This document shows, piece by piece, positions 1 through 8,158 of a stretch of 64,000 nt of DNA. Location: contig OZ241738.1 in NCBI GenBank assembly GCA_965200925.1, forward strand, positions 744,001-808,000. Reading direction: 5' to 3'. The position numbers were made by a program, and so were the translations under genes. Source of the stretch: WTGU01 sp965200925 (GTDB lineage: Bacteria; Pseudomonadota; Alphaproteobacteria; UBA828). Below the pieces are notes generated by a model. The model was given only the letters and a program-made list of their open reading frames with translations. It ran no database searches and was not told where the DNA came from. Numbering within the stretch: the first letter of the stretch is position 1; every line of letters starts with the position of its first letter.

Positions 1-329
1 TCGGCGCCTTGGGCTTGATCGGCCTGCCGCCCTTCGCCGCCCTGTGGAGCAAGTGGTATCTGGTGGCCGGTGCCGAAAGCGGTCGCCACATGGCGGCCGT
101 CGCCGTCCTGCTCGCGAGTTCGCTGCTCAACGCGCTCTATTTCCTGCCGATCCTGCTGCGCGCCTTCTTCCCAGCGGCGGGCGCGCGGCCGCCGGTCGCG
201 GCCGGGCGGGCGGAGGCGCCGTGGCCCTTGCTCCTCGCCATGGTCGTGACGGCGCTCGGCACCGTCGTCCTGTTCTGCTATCCGCGCTTCCTCCACAGCC
301 TCGTTCAACCTCTGAGCACATTGCCGTAA
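1..329 (+). CDS. Proton-conducting membrane subunit (NuoN/MrpD-like), C-terminal part
   Basis: Only the last 109 or so residues are in the window; the reading frame is open from base 3, so the gene starts upstream. The visible part holds hydrophobic segments and the sequence GLPPFAALWSKWYL, typical of the late transmembrane helices of the NuoL/M/N and MrpA/D family, in which a buried Lys helps conduct protons. It belongs to the inner membrane. It is followed by a small membrane protein and a second, full-length member of the same family, so this is the tail of an Mrp-type antiporter or NADH-dehydrogenase-like cluster. Which subunit it is cannot be decided from the fragment. Confidence 0.8.
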   Translation, partial: GALGLIGLPPFAALWSKWYLVAGAESGRHMAAVAVLLASSLLNALYFLPILLRAFFPAAGARPPVAAGRAEAPWPLLLAMVVTALGTVVLFCYPRFLHSLVQPLSTLP

Positions 330-338
330 AGGCCCGTC

Positions 339-581
339 ATGGAAAAGAAATACTGGCTCGATTCGCGCAAGAACGTGATCCTCCTGATCCGCCTCTTCGC
401 CGGGCTCTGCCTCGCCGTCCTGGTGATCGACGCGGGCTTTCACCGGCATGCCGAATTCCATTGGGAGGGCTGGTTCGGCTTCCACGGGTTCTTCGGCTTC
501 GCGGCCTGCGTCGTGCTCGTCCTGGCGGCAAAGGGGATGCGCCGCCTGCTGATGCGGCGCGAGGGCTATTATGACGAGTAG
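339..581 (+). CDS. Small two-helix membrane protein of the antiporter cluster
   Basis: An 80-residue protein with two hydrophobic stretches (about residues 13-28 and 43-62) separated by a His- and aromatic-rich loop (FHRHAEFHWEGWFGFHGFFGF), so probably a two-pass inner-membrane protein. It starts nine bases after the preceding stop and its own stop lies inside the start of the next gene, so the three genes are probably co-transcribed and coupled. I do not recognise a named family. Its place between two proton-channel subunits suggests an accessory subunit of the same complex; this is inference from context only. Confidence 0.75.
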   Translation: MEKKYWLDSRKNVILLIRLFAGLCLAVLVIDAGFHRHAEFHWEGWFGFHGFFGFAACVVLVLAAKGMRRLLMRREGYYDE

Positions 582-2229
582 CGTCCCGCCGGCGTTCGTC
601 TTCCTGGCGGCGGCGGTTCTGGTCGTTCTGCTGCCGGCGCGGGCGCGGCGCCTCCTCCTGGTGGCGACTCCGCTCGCGGGCGGCTTTCTCCTGTGGGGCC
701 TGTGGGGCGGCGGCGGCCTCGACGTGGACCTGTTCGAGACGCGGCTCGTCCTCCTCCGGGTTGATTCGCTGAGCCTCCTGTTCGGCCTCCTGTTCCATCT
801 CGCCGCCTTCCTCGGCGCGGTCTTCGCGTTCCATGTGGCCGATCGCCTGCAACAGGCCGGGGCCTTGCTCTATGCCGGGGCCGCGCTCGGCGCGGTGTTC
901 GCCGGGGACCTGATCAGTCTGTTCCTTTTCTGGGAGGCGGCGACCCTGGGCTCCGCGCTTCTGATTCTGGCCCGCCGCGCCCCGCGTGCGACCGCCGCGG
1001 CCATGCGTTACCTGGTGTTCCAGTTGACCTCCGGCCTCCTGCTCCTGGCCGGGGCGGTGCTGGTGATCGGCGAAACCGGCTCTGCCGCCTTCGGGCCTAT
1101 CGGGATCGACGGCCTGGGCGGCGTGCTGATCTTCGTCGCCTTCGGCATCAAATGCGGCTTCCCGCTGCTGCACATGTGGCTCACGGACGCCTATCCCGAG
1201 TCGACTCCGGCCGGGACGGTGTTCCTGAGCGCCTTCACCACCAAACTCGCGGTGTACGCCCTGGCGCGCGGCTATGCAGGGACGGAGGCGCTGATCTACA
1301 TCGGCACGGCGATGACGGCGTTCCCGATCTTCTACGCCGTCATCGAGAATGATCTTCGCCGCGTGCTCGCCTACAGCATGATCAACCAGATCGGCTTCAT
1401 GGTGGTCGGCATCGGCATCGGCTCGGCGCTGGCGCTCAACGGTGCCGTGTCGCACGCCTTCAACGACGTGATCTTCAAGGGGCTGCTGTTGATGTCGATG
1501 GGTGCGGTGCTGCACCAGACGGGCCGGATCGACGGCTCCGAACTCGGCGGTCTCTACAAGTCGATGCCGCAGACGACCGCGCTCTGCATCGTCGGCGCGG
1601 CGTCGATCTCGGCCTTTCCGCTGTTCTCGGGCTTCGTCAGCAAGTCGATGGTCATGGCGGCCGCGGCGGAGGAGGGGCGCTGGATCGTCTGGATACTCCT
1701 TCTCTTCGCCTCCGCCGGCGTCTTCCATCACGCCGGCATCAAGATCCCCTATTTCGCCTTCTTCGCCCACGATTCCGGCCTCCGCACCCGCGAGCCGCCG
1801 CTCAACATGCGCCTCGCCATGGCGCTCGCGGCGGCCCTCTGCGTCGCCATCGGCTGCCATCCGGCGTGGCTCTACGCGCTTCTGCCGTACCCGGCGGATT
1901 ATGCGCCCTACACCGGGAGCCACGTGCTCGCGCAGGTCCAGCTGCTCTTCTTTTCGGCGCTGGCCTTTGTCTGGCTCAATCTGGCCGGGCTTTACCCCCC
2001 CGAACTGCGCTCGGTGAACCTGGACGCCGACTGGCTCTACCGCCGCCTGCTGCCGCGCCTTGCCCGCCGCGCCGAGGCCGCCGTCACGGCCGCCGCCGCC
2101 CGCCTCCGCGCCGTCCCCCCGACCGTCCCCTCTCTCGCCTTCTCCCTCCCGCGTCCATTCCCCCCCGGCACCGCCGCTCTCTCCCTTCTCCTCCTTCTGG
2201 CCGCCTGCCTCCTCTTCTATTACCTCTGA
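571..2229 (+). CDS. Proton-conducting transporter, Mrp subunit D / NuoM-like
   Basis: A 552-residue polytopic inner-membrane protein of the NuoL/M/N-MrpA/D family. Family marks include FWEAATLGSALLIL (about residues 117-130), the FGIKCGFPLLHMWLTDAYPESTPAG helix-loop near residues 191-215 with its conserved Lys and the Pro-rich loop, and SHAFNDVIFKGLLLMSMG near 294-311, where a buried Lys/His pair carries protons. The start codon overlaps the end of the 80-residue gene by 11 bases. Members act in Na+/H+ antiport or in energy-coupled respiratory complexes; the sequence alone does not separate the two. The C-terminal tail ends in a last hydrophobic helix. Downstream lies a fragment of an unrelated lipoprotein gene. 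Confidence 0.87.
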   Translation: MTSSVPPAFVFLAAAVLVVLLPARARRLLLVATPLAGGFLLWGLWGGGGLDVDLFETRLVLLRVDSLSLLFGLLFHLAAFLGAVFAFHVADRLQQAGALLYAGAALGAVFAGDLISLFLFWEAATLGSALLILARRAPRATAAAMRYLVFQLTSGLLLLAGAVLVIGETGSAAFGPIGIDGLGGVLIFVAFGIKCGFPLLHMWLTDAYPESTPAGTVFLSAFTTKLAVYALARGYAGTEALIYIGTAMTAFPIFYAVIENDLRRVLAYSMINQIGFMVVGIGIGSALALNGAVSHAFNDVIFKGLLLMSMGAVLHQTGRIDGSELGGLYKSMPQTTALCIVGAASISAFPLFSGFVSKSMVMAAAAEEGRWIVWILLLFASAGVFHHAGIKIPYFAFFAHDSGLRTREPPLNMRLAMALAAALCVAIGCHPAWLYALLPYPADYAPYTGSHVLAQVQLLFFSALAFVWLNLAGLYPPELRSVNLDADWLYRRLLPRLARRAEAAVTAAAARLRAVPPTVPSLAFSLPRPFPPGTAALSLLLLLAACLLFYYL

Positions 2230-2251
2230 TCCTTTCTCCGTCGGCGGAGGC

Positions 2252-2452
2252 GGGAAGGGCGCCATCTGCCAAAGCACGCCGGACGCCGAGAGGGCGAAAA
2301 TCGTCGCGGAGAAGGACCGGGCCGACGCGGCGGAAGCGGCGCCGGGGGAACTGCGCGATTCGCTGGCCCAGGCGCAGGCCGCCCCCCGGACCGCGCACGG
2401 GGCGGAAAGAACCGCCACCGCTTGCAAGCCCGCCCGGCGCGCGCGGCGGTGA
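2252..2452 (+). pseudogene. Fragment of a coiled-coil lipoprotein gene
   Basis: Read in the frame containing base 2252, this stretch matches the start of the mature part of the lipoprotein at 26188 (GKGAICQSTPDAERAK here, GKDRIFQSTLDAERAK there), continuing to LRDSLAQAQ against LRDSLARAQ. It lacks 21 bases, exactly one heptad, present in the intact gene. Its second half instead resembles the coiled coil of the gene at 5476 (AHGAERTA here, AQGAERTA there). There is no signal peptide, lipobox or start codon, and the reading frame closes at a stop at about 2450. It is a dead, mosaic remnant left downstream of the antiporter gene. The similarity is seen directly by comparing the three loci. Confidence 0.75.
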
Positions 2453-2494
2453 AAGAAAAGGGGCTTAATATATGAAAGTGACCAGGGGGTGGCC

Positions 2495-2665
2495 TTAGCC
2501 TCTTGGTCTTCTCTTGAGATACTCCCACTCGCCTTCGGCCTTGGGCGGGGTGCTCAGCAGCGCGAGGGCGACGTTCTCCGGGGTGTCGGGGATCGGGTCC
2601 GGCATGGGCTTCTCGACCGGGCGGCCGGGGCGGCGCGGGGGTCGTGGGCTTGCCTTCGTATCCAT
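2495..2665 (-). CDS. Small conserved-looking protein, 56 residues
   Basis: A short reading frame on the minus strand beginning MDTKASPRPPRRPGRP and ending EWEYLKRRPRG. A strong ribosome-binding site (AGGAGA) lies about seven bases before the ATG, which is the main reason to accept it. The protein is Pro/Arg-rich at the start, then carries IPDTPENVALALLSTPP and a WEYL segment. I recall small alphaproteobacterial proteins with this RPGRPVEKPMP...TPENVA...WEYL layout but know no function. The AT-hook-like RPGRP string could favour nucleic-acid contact; that is only a guess. It sits alone between the lipoprotein remnant and the TbpB-like gene. Confidence 0.55.
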   Translation of the reverse strand: MDTKASPRPPRRPGRPVEKPMPDPIPDTPENVALALLSTPPKAEGEWEYLKRRPRG

Positions 2666-2757
2666 CGGCTTCTCCTAGCTTTTGCCTCGCGGGTCATCGA
2701 AAACCGATTAGCTTTCCGCCGCAAGGTGACCACCGTCGCCGTTGCGGCTTACCCCCG
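2666..2757. other. Intergenic stretch with no recognised element
   Basis: These bases hold the ribosome-binding site and probably the promoter of the 56-residue gene on the minus strand, but I see no clear promoter boxes. The rest of the gap to 2970 contains the promoter and leader described separately. Confidence 0.4.
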
Positions 2758-2786
2758 TTGACGCTCGCGGCGGCGCCGTCTAAGAT
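2758..2786 (+). promoter_or_regulatory. Probable sigma-70 promoter of the TbpB-like lipoprotein gene
   Basis: A -35 box TTGACG (2758-2763) and a -10 box TAAGAT (2781-2786) are separated by 17 bases, with five and four of six consensus matches. Transcription would begin near 2793, which is just where a long inverted repeat starts. The leader before the start codon at 2971 would be about 178 bases. Confidence 0.5.
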
Positions 2787-2793
2787 CACTCTC

Positions 2794-2920
2794 GCACACC
2801 ATATGCGGCTACCCGCATTCGTCGGGTCGCCCGCTGAATACGATAGCCCTCGATCCGGCACGGGGTAGCTCCCCGGCCCGGCGAATAGGTGGGATCTCAT
2901 GCTTCCCGCATGTGGTGTGC
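2794..2920 (+). promoter_or_regulatory. Structured leader candidate closed by a 15-bp inverted repeat
   Basis: GCACACCATATGCGG at 2794-2808 pairs with CCGCATGTGGTGTGC at 2906-2920 with one mismatch position. Between the arms are at least two smaller hairpins: ACCCG/CGGGT around 2811-2827 and GGGG/CCCC around 2862-2874. The left arm begins at the predicted transcription start and the right arm ends 50 bases before the start codon, so the whole leader could fold into a closed multibranch structure. It matches no riboswitch consensus I can recall. No flanking duplication supports a mobile element instead. Confidence 0.4.
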
Positions 2921-4045
2921 AACGGCCCGGCATCCCGCCGGCGCCGTGGCAATCAGCACGGAGAAGCAGAATGCACGGACCCGGACGACACCTCGCGGCC
3001 CTCGTGGCCGCGCTCTGCCTCGCCATCCCGTTCGCCCTTGCCGCGTGCGGCGGCGGCGGAGGCGCACCCGCGAAGACAGCAACGCCGGCGCCCGCCGACC
3101 CGACGCCGGCGCCCACGGAAGCGGATCGCAACAGCGTTCGCACCGCCGATTCCGGGAAGACGTTAGAGAGCGCCCGCCGTGCCGCGGACTCCCTTCCGCG
3201 CTTCGGGAGCGTCACGCAATCGACGAACCGCGACGCGAACGGCATTACCACGGACAGGGCCCGGGCGGCGTTCAACGGCGCCGGCGTTGCCGTCACGGTC
3301 ACGCGCGCGGACGGAAGCACTCTCACGCTCGACTCGTCCGATTCGGTACACAGCGAATCCCTCCCCGCCGGAGTGTTCCGCATTCCCGGCCCGGCGCGGA
3401 CGGCGCGCGCTTGGCTTACCGCGAATATCGCCGACCGCGCCGCCACCGTTTCCCGACTCGCGGTCACAACGGCGAACGGCGATTCGAACGACTGGCTAGC
3501 CGGCGGCTACTGGCTACATATCGCCGGACAAAACCTGCTAGCCACGGCCCCGACCGTCACGCGCGCCGACATGGGCGCGTTCGTTGACGGCCCGGAGCTC
3601 CGCTCGCCGCCGAACCTGCCCACTACGCAACTCGCGCATTATGAAGGAATGGGCGCGGGAGCTTACGCCACCCGATACGGGAGCGGTTTCACGGCCGCCG
3701 GCGTCGCTCCGGGAAGCACGGAAATTGGCGAATTCACAGGCACGACCACGTTGACCGCCAGCTTCGCCGACAACACCATATCGGGTTGCTTCGGTTGCAA
3801 GGGCAACCTTCTATTCACCGGCGTTTTCGAGGATGGCGCGACGGGAGCGCAGCGCACCTTCGAAGACGTGCCTACCGACTACCAGCTTCGCCTCGGTGCG
3901 GCGCAAATCGAATCGAATGGCACGTTCCGCACCAACGACGTAACGCTTTCCAGCGCCACAGTACGGCAGGCAGGGTTGGGGTTCACAGAGCAAGGCGGTT
4001 CGTGGGGCGGAAGGTTCTCGAACATCCCGGATACCATGGACACCT

Positions 4046-4049
4046 TTAA
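4046..4049. repeat. Target-site duplication, left copy (TTAA)
   Basis: TTAA directly before the left inverted repeat, matched by TTAA at 5237-5240. It fits the YTAR target preferred by the IS5 group. Confidence 0.85.
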
Positions 4050-4068
4050 GGAAGGTCTGAACAAGTTT
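4050..4068. repeat. IS left terminal inverted repeat
   Basis: Nineteen bases beginning GGAAGGTCTGAACAAG, the exact complement of 5218-5236. Confidence 0.9.
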
Positions 4069-4215
4069 TCATTTCGGTAGGGAGGGGATGTTCCCGAAGG
4101 TTGATCGGTTTCGTGGATAGTCTGTTGGCGCCCGGCTCTCTCGATCATCGATGCCCAGGCGGGGTGGGACGGGTCCGACGGATCGGGTTCCTTGCCGTCT
4201 GGACGGGCTACCCCT

Positions 4216-5169
4216 TCACGCCGCCGCCAGATGACGCTCGCCAATCATCAAGTTGGCCAACCCCAGAAGCAGCGCGATCCGTTGTCTGTTCTTTGCCAAT
4301 CCCCGGTAGCGCGCCTTGGCGTAGCCGAAGTGCTGCTTCACATACAGAAACGGGTGCTCCACCTTCGAACGCACCCGCGCCTGCGCACGCTCCCGCCCCG
4401 CAGCCTCGCTGTCGGGCGCCTGCGCGCGCCGCCGGCCCGGTCTCATCGCCACACGCCAGTCCACCGACCCGCCCGCGTTCTCCGGGCGCTTGCCAACCCC
4501 CACATAGCCCGCATCCGCCCACACACGCTTCTCCCCGCCGCGCAAAAGACGATGCGCCACCGTCACGTCGCCCACATGCGCTGCTGTCGTCCACAGGCTG
4601 TGCACCACCCCGGTGCCGGAATCCACGCCGATATGCGCCTTCATGCCGAAGTACCATTGCCGACCCTTCCGCGTCTGATGCATCTCCGGGTCCCGCTTGC
4701 CCGCCCGGTTCTTCGTCGACGACGGCGCCTCGATGATGCTCGCGTCCATGATCGTTCCCTCCCGGAGCCGCAGACCCCGAGACGCCAAGTGCCGGTTGAT
4801 CTCTTCCAACAACCCCTCCCCCAGACCGTGCTTCTCCAGAAGATGCCGGAACTTCAGGATCGTCGTCTCGTCCGGCAACGGACCCGACAGACGCAGACCC
4901 ACAAACCGGCGAACCGAACCGACCTCGTAGAGAAGGTCTTCCATCGCAGGATCGCTCAGGTTGTAGAACAACTGCACGCAGTGCACCCGCAACATCACCG
5001 ACAGGTCATAGGGCCGCAGACCCCGACCCGCCTGCGGGTAGTGCGGGCGTACCCGGCCCTCCAGCTTCTCCCACGGGATCAAACCATTCATGCGAGACAG
5101 AAACTTCTCACGACGCGTCACCCGCTTCTTCGACGCATACTCCATGTCCGAAAACGTGTACTGATCCAT
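4216..5169 (-). CDS. IS5-family DDE transposase
   Basis: A 317-residue transposase filling most of the element. The N-terminal part (IPWEKLEGRVRPHYP, about residues 31-45, and FYNLSDPAMEDLLYEV, 68-83) is the DUF772-type domain usual in this family. The catalytic triad is visible as Asp142 (TIMDASI), Asp219 (VWADAGYVG) and Glu271 (RSKVEHPF), the last within the Y/R/K/E signature. It cuts and joins the IS ends at TA-centred targets. The frame is intact, with start and stop inside the inverted repeats. Confidence 0.93.
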   Translation of the reverse strand: MDQYTFSDMEYASKKRVTRREKFLSRMNGLIPWEKLEGRVRPHYPQAGRGLRPYDLSVMLRVHCVQLFYNLSDPAMEDLLYEVGSVRRFVGLRLSGPLPDETTILKFRHLLEKHGLGEGLLEEINRHLASRGLRLREGTIMDASIIEAPSSTKNRAGKRDPEMHQTRKGRQWYFGMKAHIGVDSGTGVVHSLWTTAAHVGDVTVAHRLLRGGEKRVWADAGYVGVGKRPENAGGSVDWRVAMRPGRRRAQAPDSEAAGRERAQARVRSKVEHPFLYVKQHFGYAKARYRGLAKNRQRIALLLGLANLMIGERHLAAA

Positions 5170-5217
5170 TCAACTTCTCCAACACAACCCTTCCACCCAT
5201 GAACTATAACAAAACGC

Positions 5218-5236
5218 AAACTTGTTCAGACCTTCC
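5218..5236. repeat. IS right terminal inverted repeat
   Basis: Nineteen bases ending CAGACCTTCC, the exact complement of 4050-4068. Confidence 0.9.
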
Positions 5237-5240
5237 TTAA
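5237..5240. repeat. Target-site duplication, right copy (TTAA)
   Basis: Second copy of the duplicated target; the interrupted lipoprotein reading frame resumes at 5241. Confidence 0.85.
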
Positions 5241-5350
5241 CGAGCCGCGCTTGGTAGCCGGCACCTTCGGCGGTAGAGCCGCCTTGAGCGACGGCAGCCA
5301 AGCCGCCTATATCGGCGCCTTCGTAGCCGGGAAGCAGTAGGCGGCGCTTG

Positions 5351-5420
5351 CCCGGAATCCCCGTTCCGGGTAGCGTGACCTCAGACAGAGCGAAGGCTAG
5401 GGGGCTCCTCCCTGGCCTTC
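5351..5420 (+). terminator. Two stem-loops after the split lipoprotein gene
   Basis: A 7-bp stem (CCCGGAA at 5351, TTCCGGG ending at 5370) begins 11 bases after the stop codon. A second, 13-bp stem with two G-U pairs follows (5392-5404 with 5408-5420, loop of three). Neither is followed by a T run, so they are weak candidates for termination. The second abuts the promoter region of the next gene and may also be an operator. Confidence 0.35.
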
Positions 5421-5433
5421 GTGATCCGCATGG

Positions 5434-5441
5434 TAGATAAT
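5434..5441 (+). promoter_or_regulatory. Possible -10 element of the coiled-coil lipoprotein gene
   Basis: TAGATAAT contains GATAAT, five of six matches to the -10 consensus, 35 bases before the start codon. The surrounding GGTAG...GCCGCAC string is shared with the region upstream of the intact paralogue at 26188, where the same position follows a run of 12 C. No good -35 box is seen here; the best 17-base-spaced hexamer is TGGCCT. Confidence 0.35.
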
Positions 5442-5475
5442 GTGCCGCACTTGCAAATCCAGCAGGGAGAAATCG

Positions 5476-8089
5476 ATGCGTTCCAAGGTGATGGTCGCGA
5501 TTGCGTGCGGCGCCGTGCTGGCGCTCGGAGCCTGTAGCGGCAGCAGCGGCCACGACCAGGCGCGGATCAACACGCTCACGGCCGAACGAGACGCGGCGCG
5601 GGCCGCCCTGACGGCCGCGCGGGCCGCCCTGGCCCGGACGCAGGCCGCCCAGCGCGCGGTGGTCGTCGCGACGACGGATGACCAGAGGGAGAAGGCGGAG
5701 GAGGCGCTGCGGACGACGCTCAGCGCCGCTGAGAACACCGTGAAGGCGGCGGAGATGCGCGTCGCGGAGGCCCCGGCCACGGCGGCCACCCCCGCGGTGC
5801 AGAAGGCGCTGGCCTCGACCCGGGCGGCGCTCGCCTCGGTGAGGGCACTCTATCCCGCATCCGCCCGGACGGACGATCACACCCCGCTGGGCAGGGCGCT
5901 GACCGCAGTGGCCCGGGCGCAGGCCGATCTGGCTGCCGCGCAGGAGGCGCTGGCGGCGGCGCCGGACGACGCGGTGCAGACGGTGCTGGCGGAGGCGCAA
6001 GCCGCGCTCACCACGGCCCAGCTCTCGCTGCTGCCCAGGCTCCAGCAGGAGTTGGCGTGGCTGCAAGGCGTGAACGACAAGCAGGACGCGCTGACGGGAG
6101 CGCAAGCTGCGACGGCGCAAGCGCAGGCGGCCGTCGAGACCGCACGGCGTGCGGTCGATGCGGCGCGGGAAAACTACGAAGAGGCGATTCGCACCTTGGC
6201 GGCCGCGGCGGACGCGGACAAGGCGGAGGCGCAGGTCACGGTGAGGCAGCGCGCGACGGCGCTACAGGCGGCGCAGGCCGCCCTGGTGGCCGCGGAGGCG
6301 GCCCTCCGGATCGCGCAAGGGGCGGAAAGAACCGCCGCGGCGGCGTTCGTGACGGCGGCCCGGACGGCGCTTTCGGGCGCGCAAACGGACGCGCAGAGGA
6401 CCGCTGCGCAGGCCAAGGTCGACGCCGCCATGGCGGCCCAGGCGGCCGCACCGCCCGCGCCCGGCGCATGGGCCGCAGGCACGCCCCTGGTGTGGACGGA
6501 CGGGGCCATCGTGGAAGCGGGCACCGCCCGGGTCACGCGCACGCCGCGTACCGACACCGGAGAGGACGGCTGGGCGAAGCTCGCCATCCGGACCGGCCCC
6601 GTGGCTTACGCGGCGGGCAAGACGGTGCTCTCCGCGGGCGGCGCGGGCACGACCGACGAGCTGCCCATGCGTTCGGCCGTCCTGCGCGCGGCGGGACCGT
6701 ACCCCATCAAGCTCCAGGGTGACGACGGCTCGGCGCCAGACCACTACCGCAACACCGATGGCGTGGTGACCAGCTCGCTCCAGCTCTCGGAAGACGGCCT
6801 CACCATCAGGTTCGGCGGCGAAGGCGTGGTCTATTACGACATGCAGCGGCAGTTCAACTACTTCAGCGACGCCGACGGCACACCCGACCACGACTCCTGG
6901 TGGCGCTACGGCCCGGACGGGAAGCTGGGCGACGCCGCCGCGGCAGCGGGCGGCACCATCACCGCCTCCCACGCCAGAGACCTGGGGCTGGCGGCGGCGG
7001 GCGGGACGCTGACGTCGGGCCAGGCGACCGCGCTCCAGGGCTACGTGACGGACAACGCCGGCGCCTGCTGGCAGGTGAACCTCTCCGTTTGCGGCGACTG
7101 GGCCCACGACGACCTCACCATCTCCCTCGGCAGGCCGTCGCCGTCCCCCGACGGTGAGCCGGCCCATTACTGGAAGGCGCGCATTCCGTTCACCGCCGAG
7201 CAGGCCGTGGCGCCACCAGTCAAGTCGTTGCTGCCGGACACCCGGCCAGCGGACATCGGGCAATACGAAGTCTGGCTTTCCAACCATGCCGGCGTGGACG
7301 ACAAGGGCACGGAGAGCGAGGCCGACGACGCGGTGCGCTATCTCGACCATGCGGCCTACGGGCTGTTCATGCTGGCACGACAACCTCGTGAACGAGCCCC
7401 GCTACATCCGCCCGCAGGCCTTCGCCGTCGGCTACGACGCCTTCCAGGACCTGGAGAACCTGAGGACGACGGACGTCGCCACCTCCATCGCGGCCAGGTT
7501 CGAGGGCCGCACCATGGCGCGCACCCTGATCTCCCGGCCCTTCAACTCCCGCGCCGACCGTATCGCCATCACCGACACGAAGCCGATGCGGGGGGACATC
7601 ACGCTCAACGCCTGCATCAGCGGCGCGGGCTGCACCGGCGAGGGCTTCCCCACCGACGCCAACATGATCGCGGGCATGATCTCCAATTTCGAGCGTCTCC
7701 GCGTGGACGGGACCTGGCTGCTTTACGAGCCGACCAACGGCGGCATCCCGTTGCAGGAGGCCGCCATCGCCGTCGACGGCAGCTTCAAGGGCCAAGTCGG
7801 GCATCCACGCCATATCCCCGAGAGCGGCAGCATCAGGGGCAGGGACCCGTCGGCCTTCGTCAGCAACACGGGCAGCTTCGCCGCGAACCCCACGCCGAGA
7901 CCGGCCAGCGGGCCGGCGACGGGCGACGACAACGGATACGCGGCGCAATGGAGCGGCAACCTTTACGGCCCCCGCGACGCCCTGGAAGCCGCGGGCTGGT
8001 GGCACCTGCCGTATGACGGCCGGGCGCGGGAAGGCGGTTGGGTCTCGATCATCGGCAGCTTCGGCGCCGTCTGCACCAACTGCGAATAG
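5476..8089 (+). pseudogene. Coiled-coil surface lipoprotein, frameshifted
   Basis: The start at 5476 follows AGGGAGA. The signal peptide ends LALGAC with Cys20 acylated; the first 20 codons are nearly identical to those of the gene at 26188. Residues 26 to about 345 are an Ala-rich coiled coil (QAAQ, EAALRIAQ and similar heptads). A barrel-like C-terminal part follows, with YEVWLSNHAG and AAYGLF shared with the paralogue. At about 7372-7378 the frame shifts by one base: AAYGLFML continues as HDNLVNEPRYIRP in the +1 frame and runs to the stop at 8087, matching the paralogue to the end (ALEAAGWW, GSFGAVC). The first frame otherwise continues as unrelated sequence to 8016. No homopolymer lies at the shift. 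It is probably inactive, or a sequencing error. Confidence 0.8.
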
Positions 8090-8158
8090 GCGCCGGGCTT
8101 CGTTCGAGGGGCGCGCCCGCCTCCCCGCAGGATGCGCAACGGCGCGGCGATGTAAAAA

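Larger units (their letters stand above)
4050..5236 (-). mobile_element. IS5-group insertion sequence, 1187 bp, complete
   Basis: The element is bounded by perfect 19-bp inverted repeats (4050-4068 and 5218-5236, beginning GGAAGGTCTGAACAAG) and 4-bp TTAA duplications. It carries one transposase gene on the minus strand and about 150 non-coding bases at the left end. Ends, length and target match the IS5 group of the IS5 family. Both ends, the duplication and the transposase frame are intact, so the insertion is probably recent and the element may still be mobile. It interrupts the lipoprotein gene at 2971. Confidence 0.92.
2971..5340 (+). pseudogene. TbpB-like surface lipoprotein, split by an IS element
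   Basis: The gene starts at the ATG at 2971 after GGAGAAG; a lipoprotein signal peptide ends in FALAAC with the acylated Cys at residue 26, followed by a Gly- and Ala/Pro-rich tether. The body has the Gly- and aromatic-spaced pattern of the barrel domains of transferrin-binding-protein-like lipoproteins (for example GEFTGTTTLTASF and GNLLFTGVF). Bases 4050-5236 are an inserted element. Removing it and one copy of the TTAA duplication joins codon 359 to 5241 in frame and gives a 392-residue protein ending GAFVAGKQ at the stop at 5338. As it stands, translation runs into the IS and stops at 4080 after a 20-odd-base foreign tail, so the last 33 residues, including the final barrel strands, are lost. 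Function inferred from family resemblance only. Confidence 0.8.

Noticed and set aside
2794..2920. The inverted repeat as a small mobile element (MITE)
   Set aside because: No direct target duplication flanks the arms and the position fits a transcribed leader better.
7154..8089. A separate 311-residue gene after the coiled-coil lipoprotein
   Set aside because: Its C-terminal two thirds continue the lipoprotein by comparison with 26188, and its first third is out-of-frame sequence without a ribosome-binding site.
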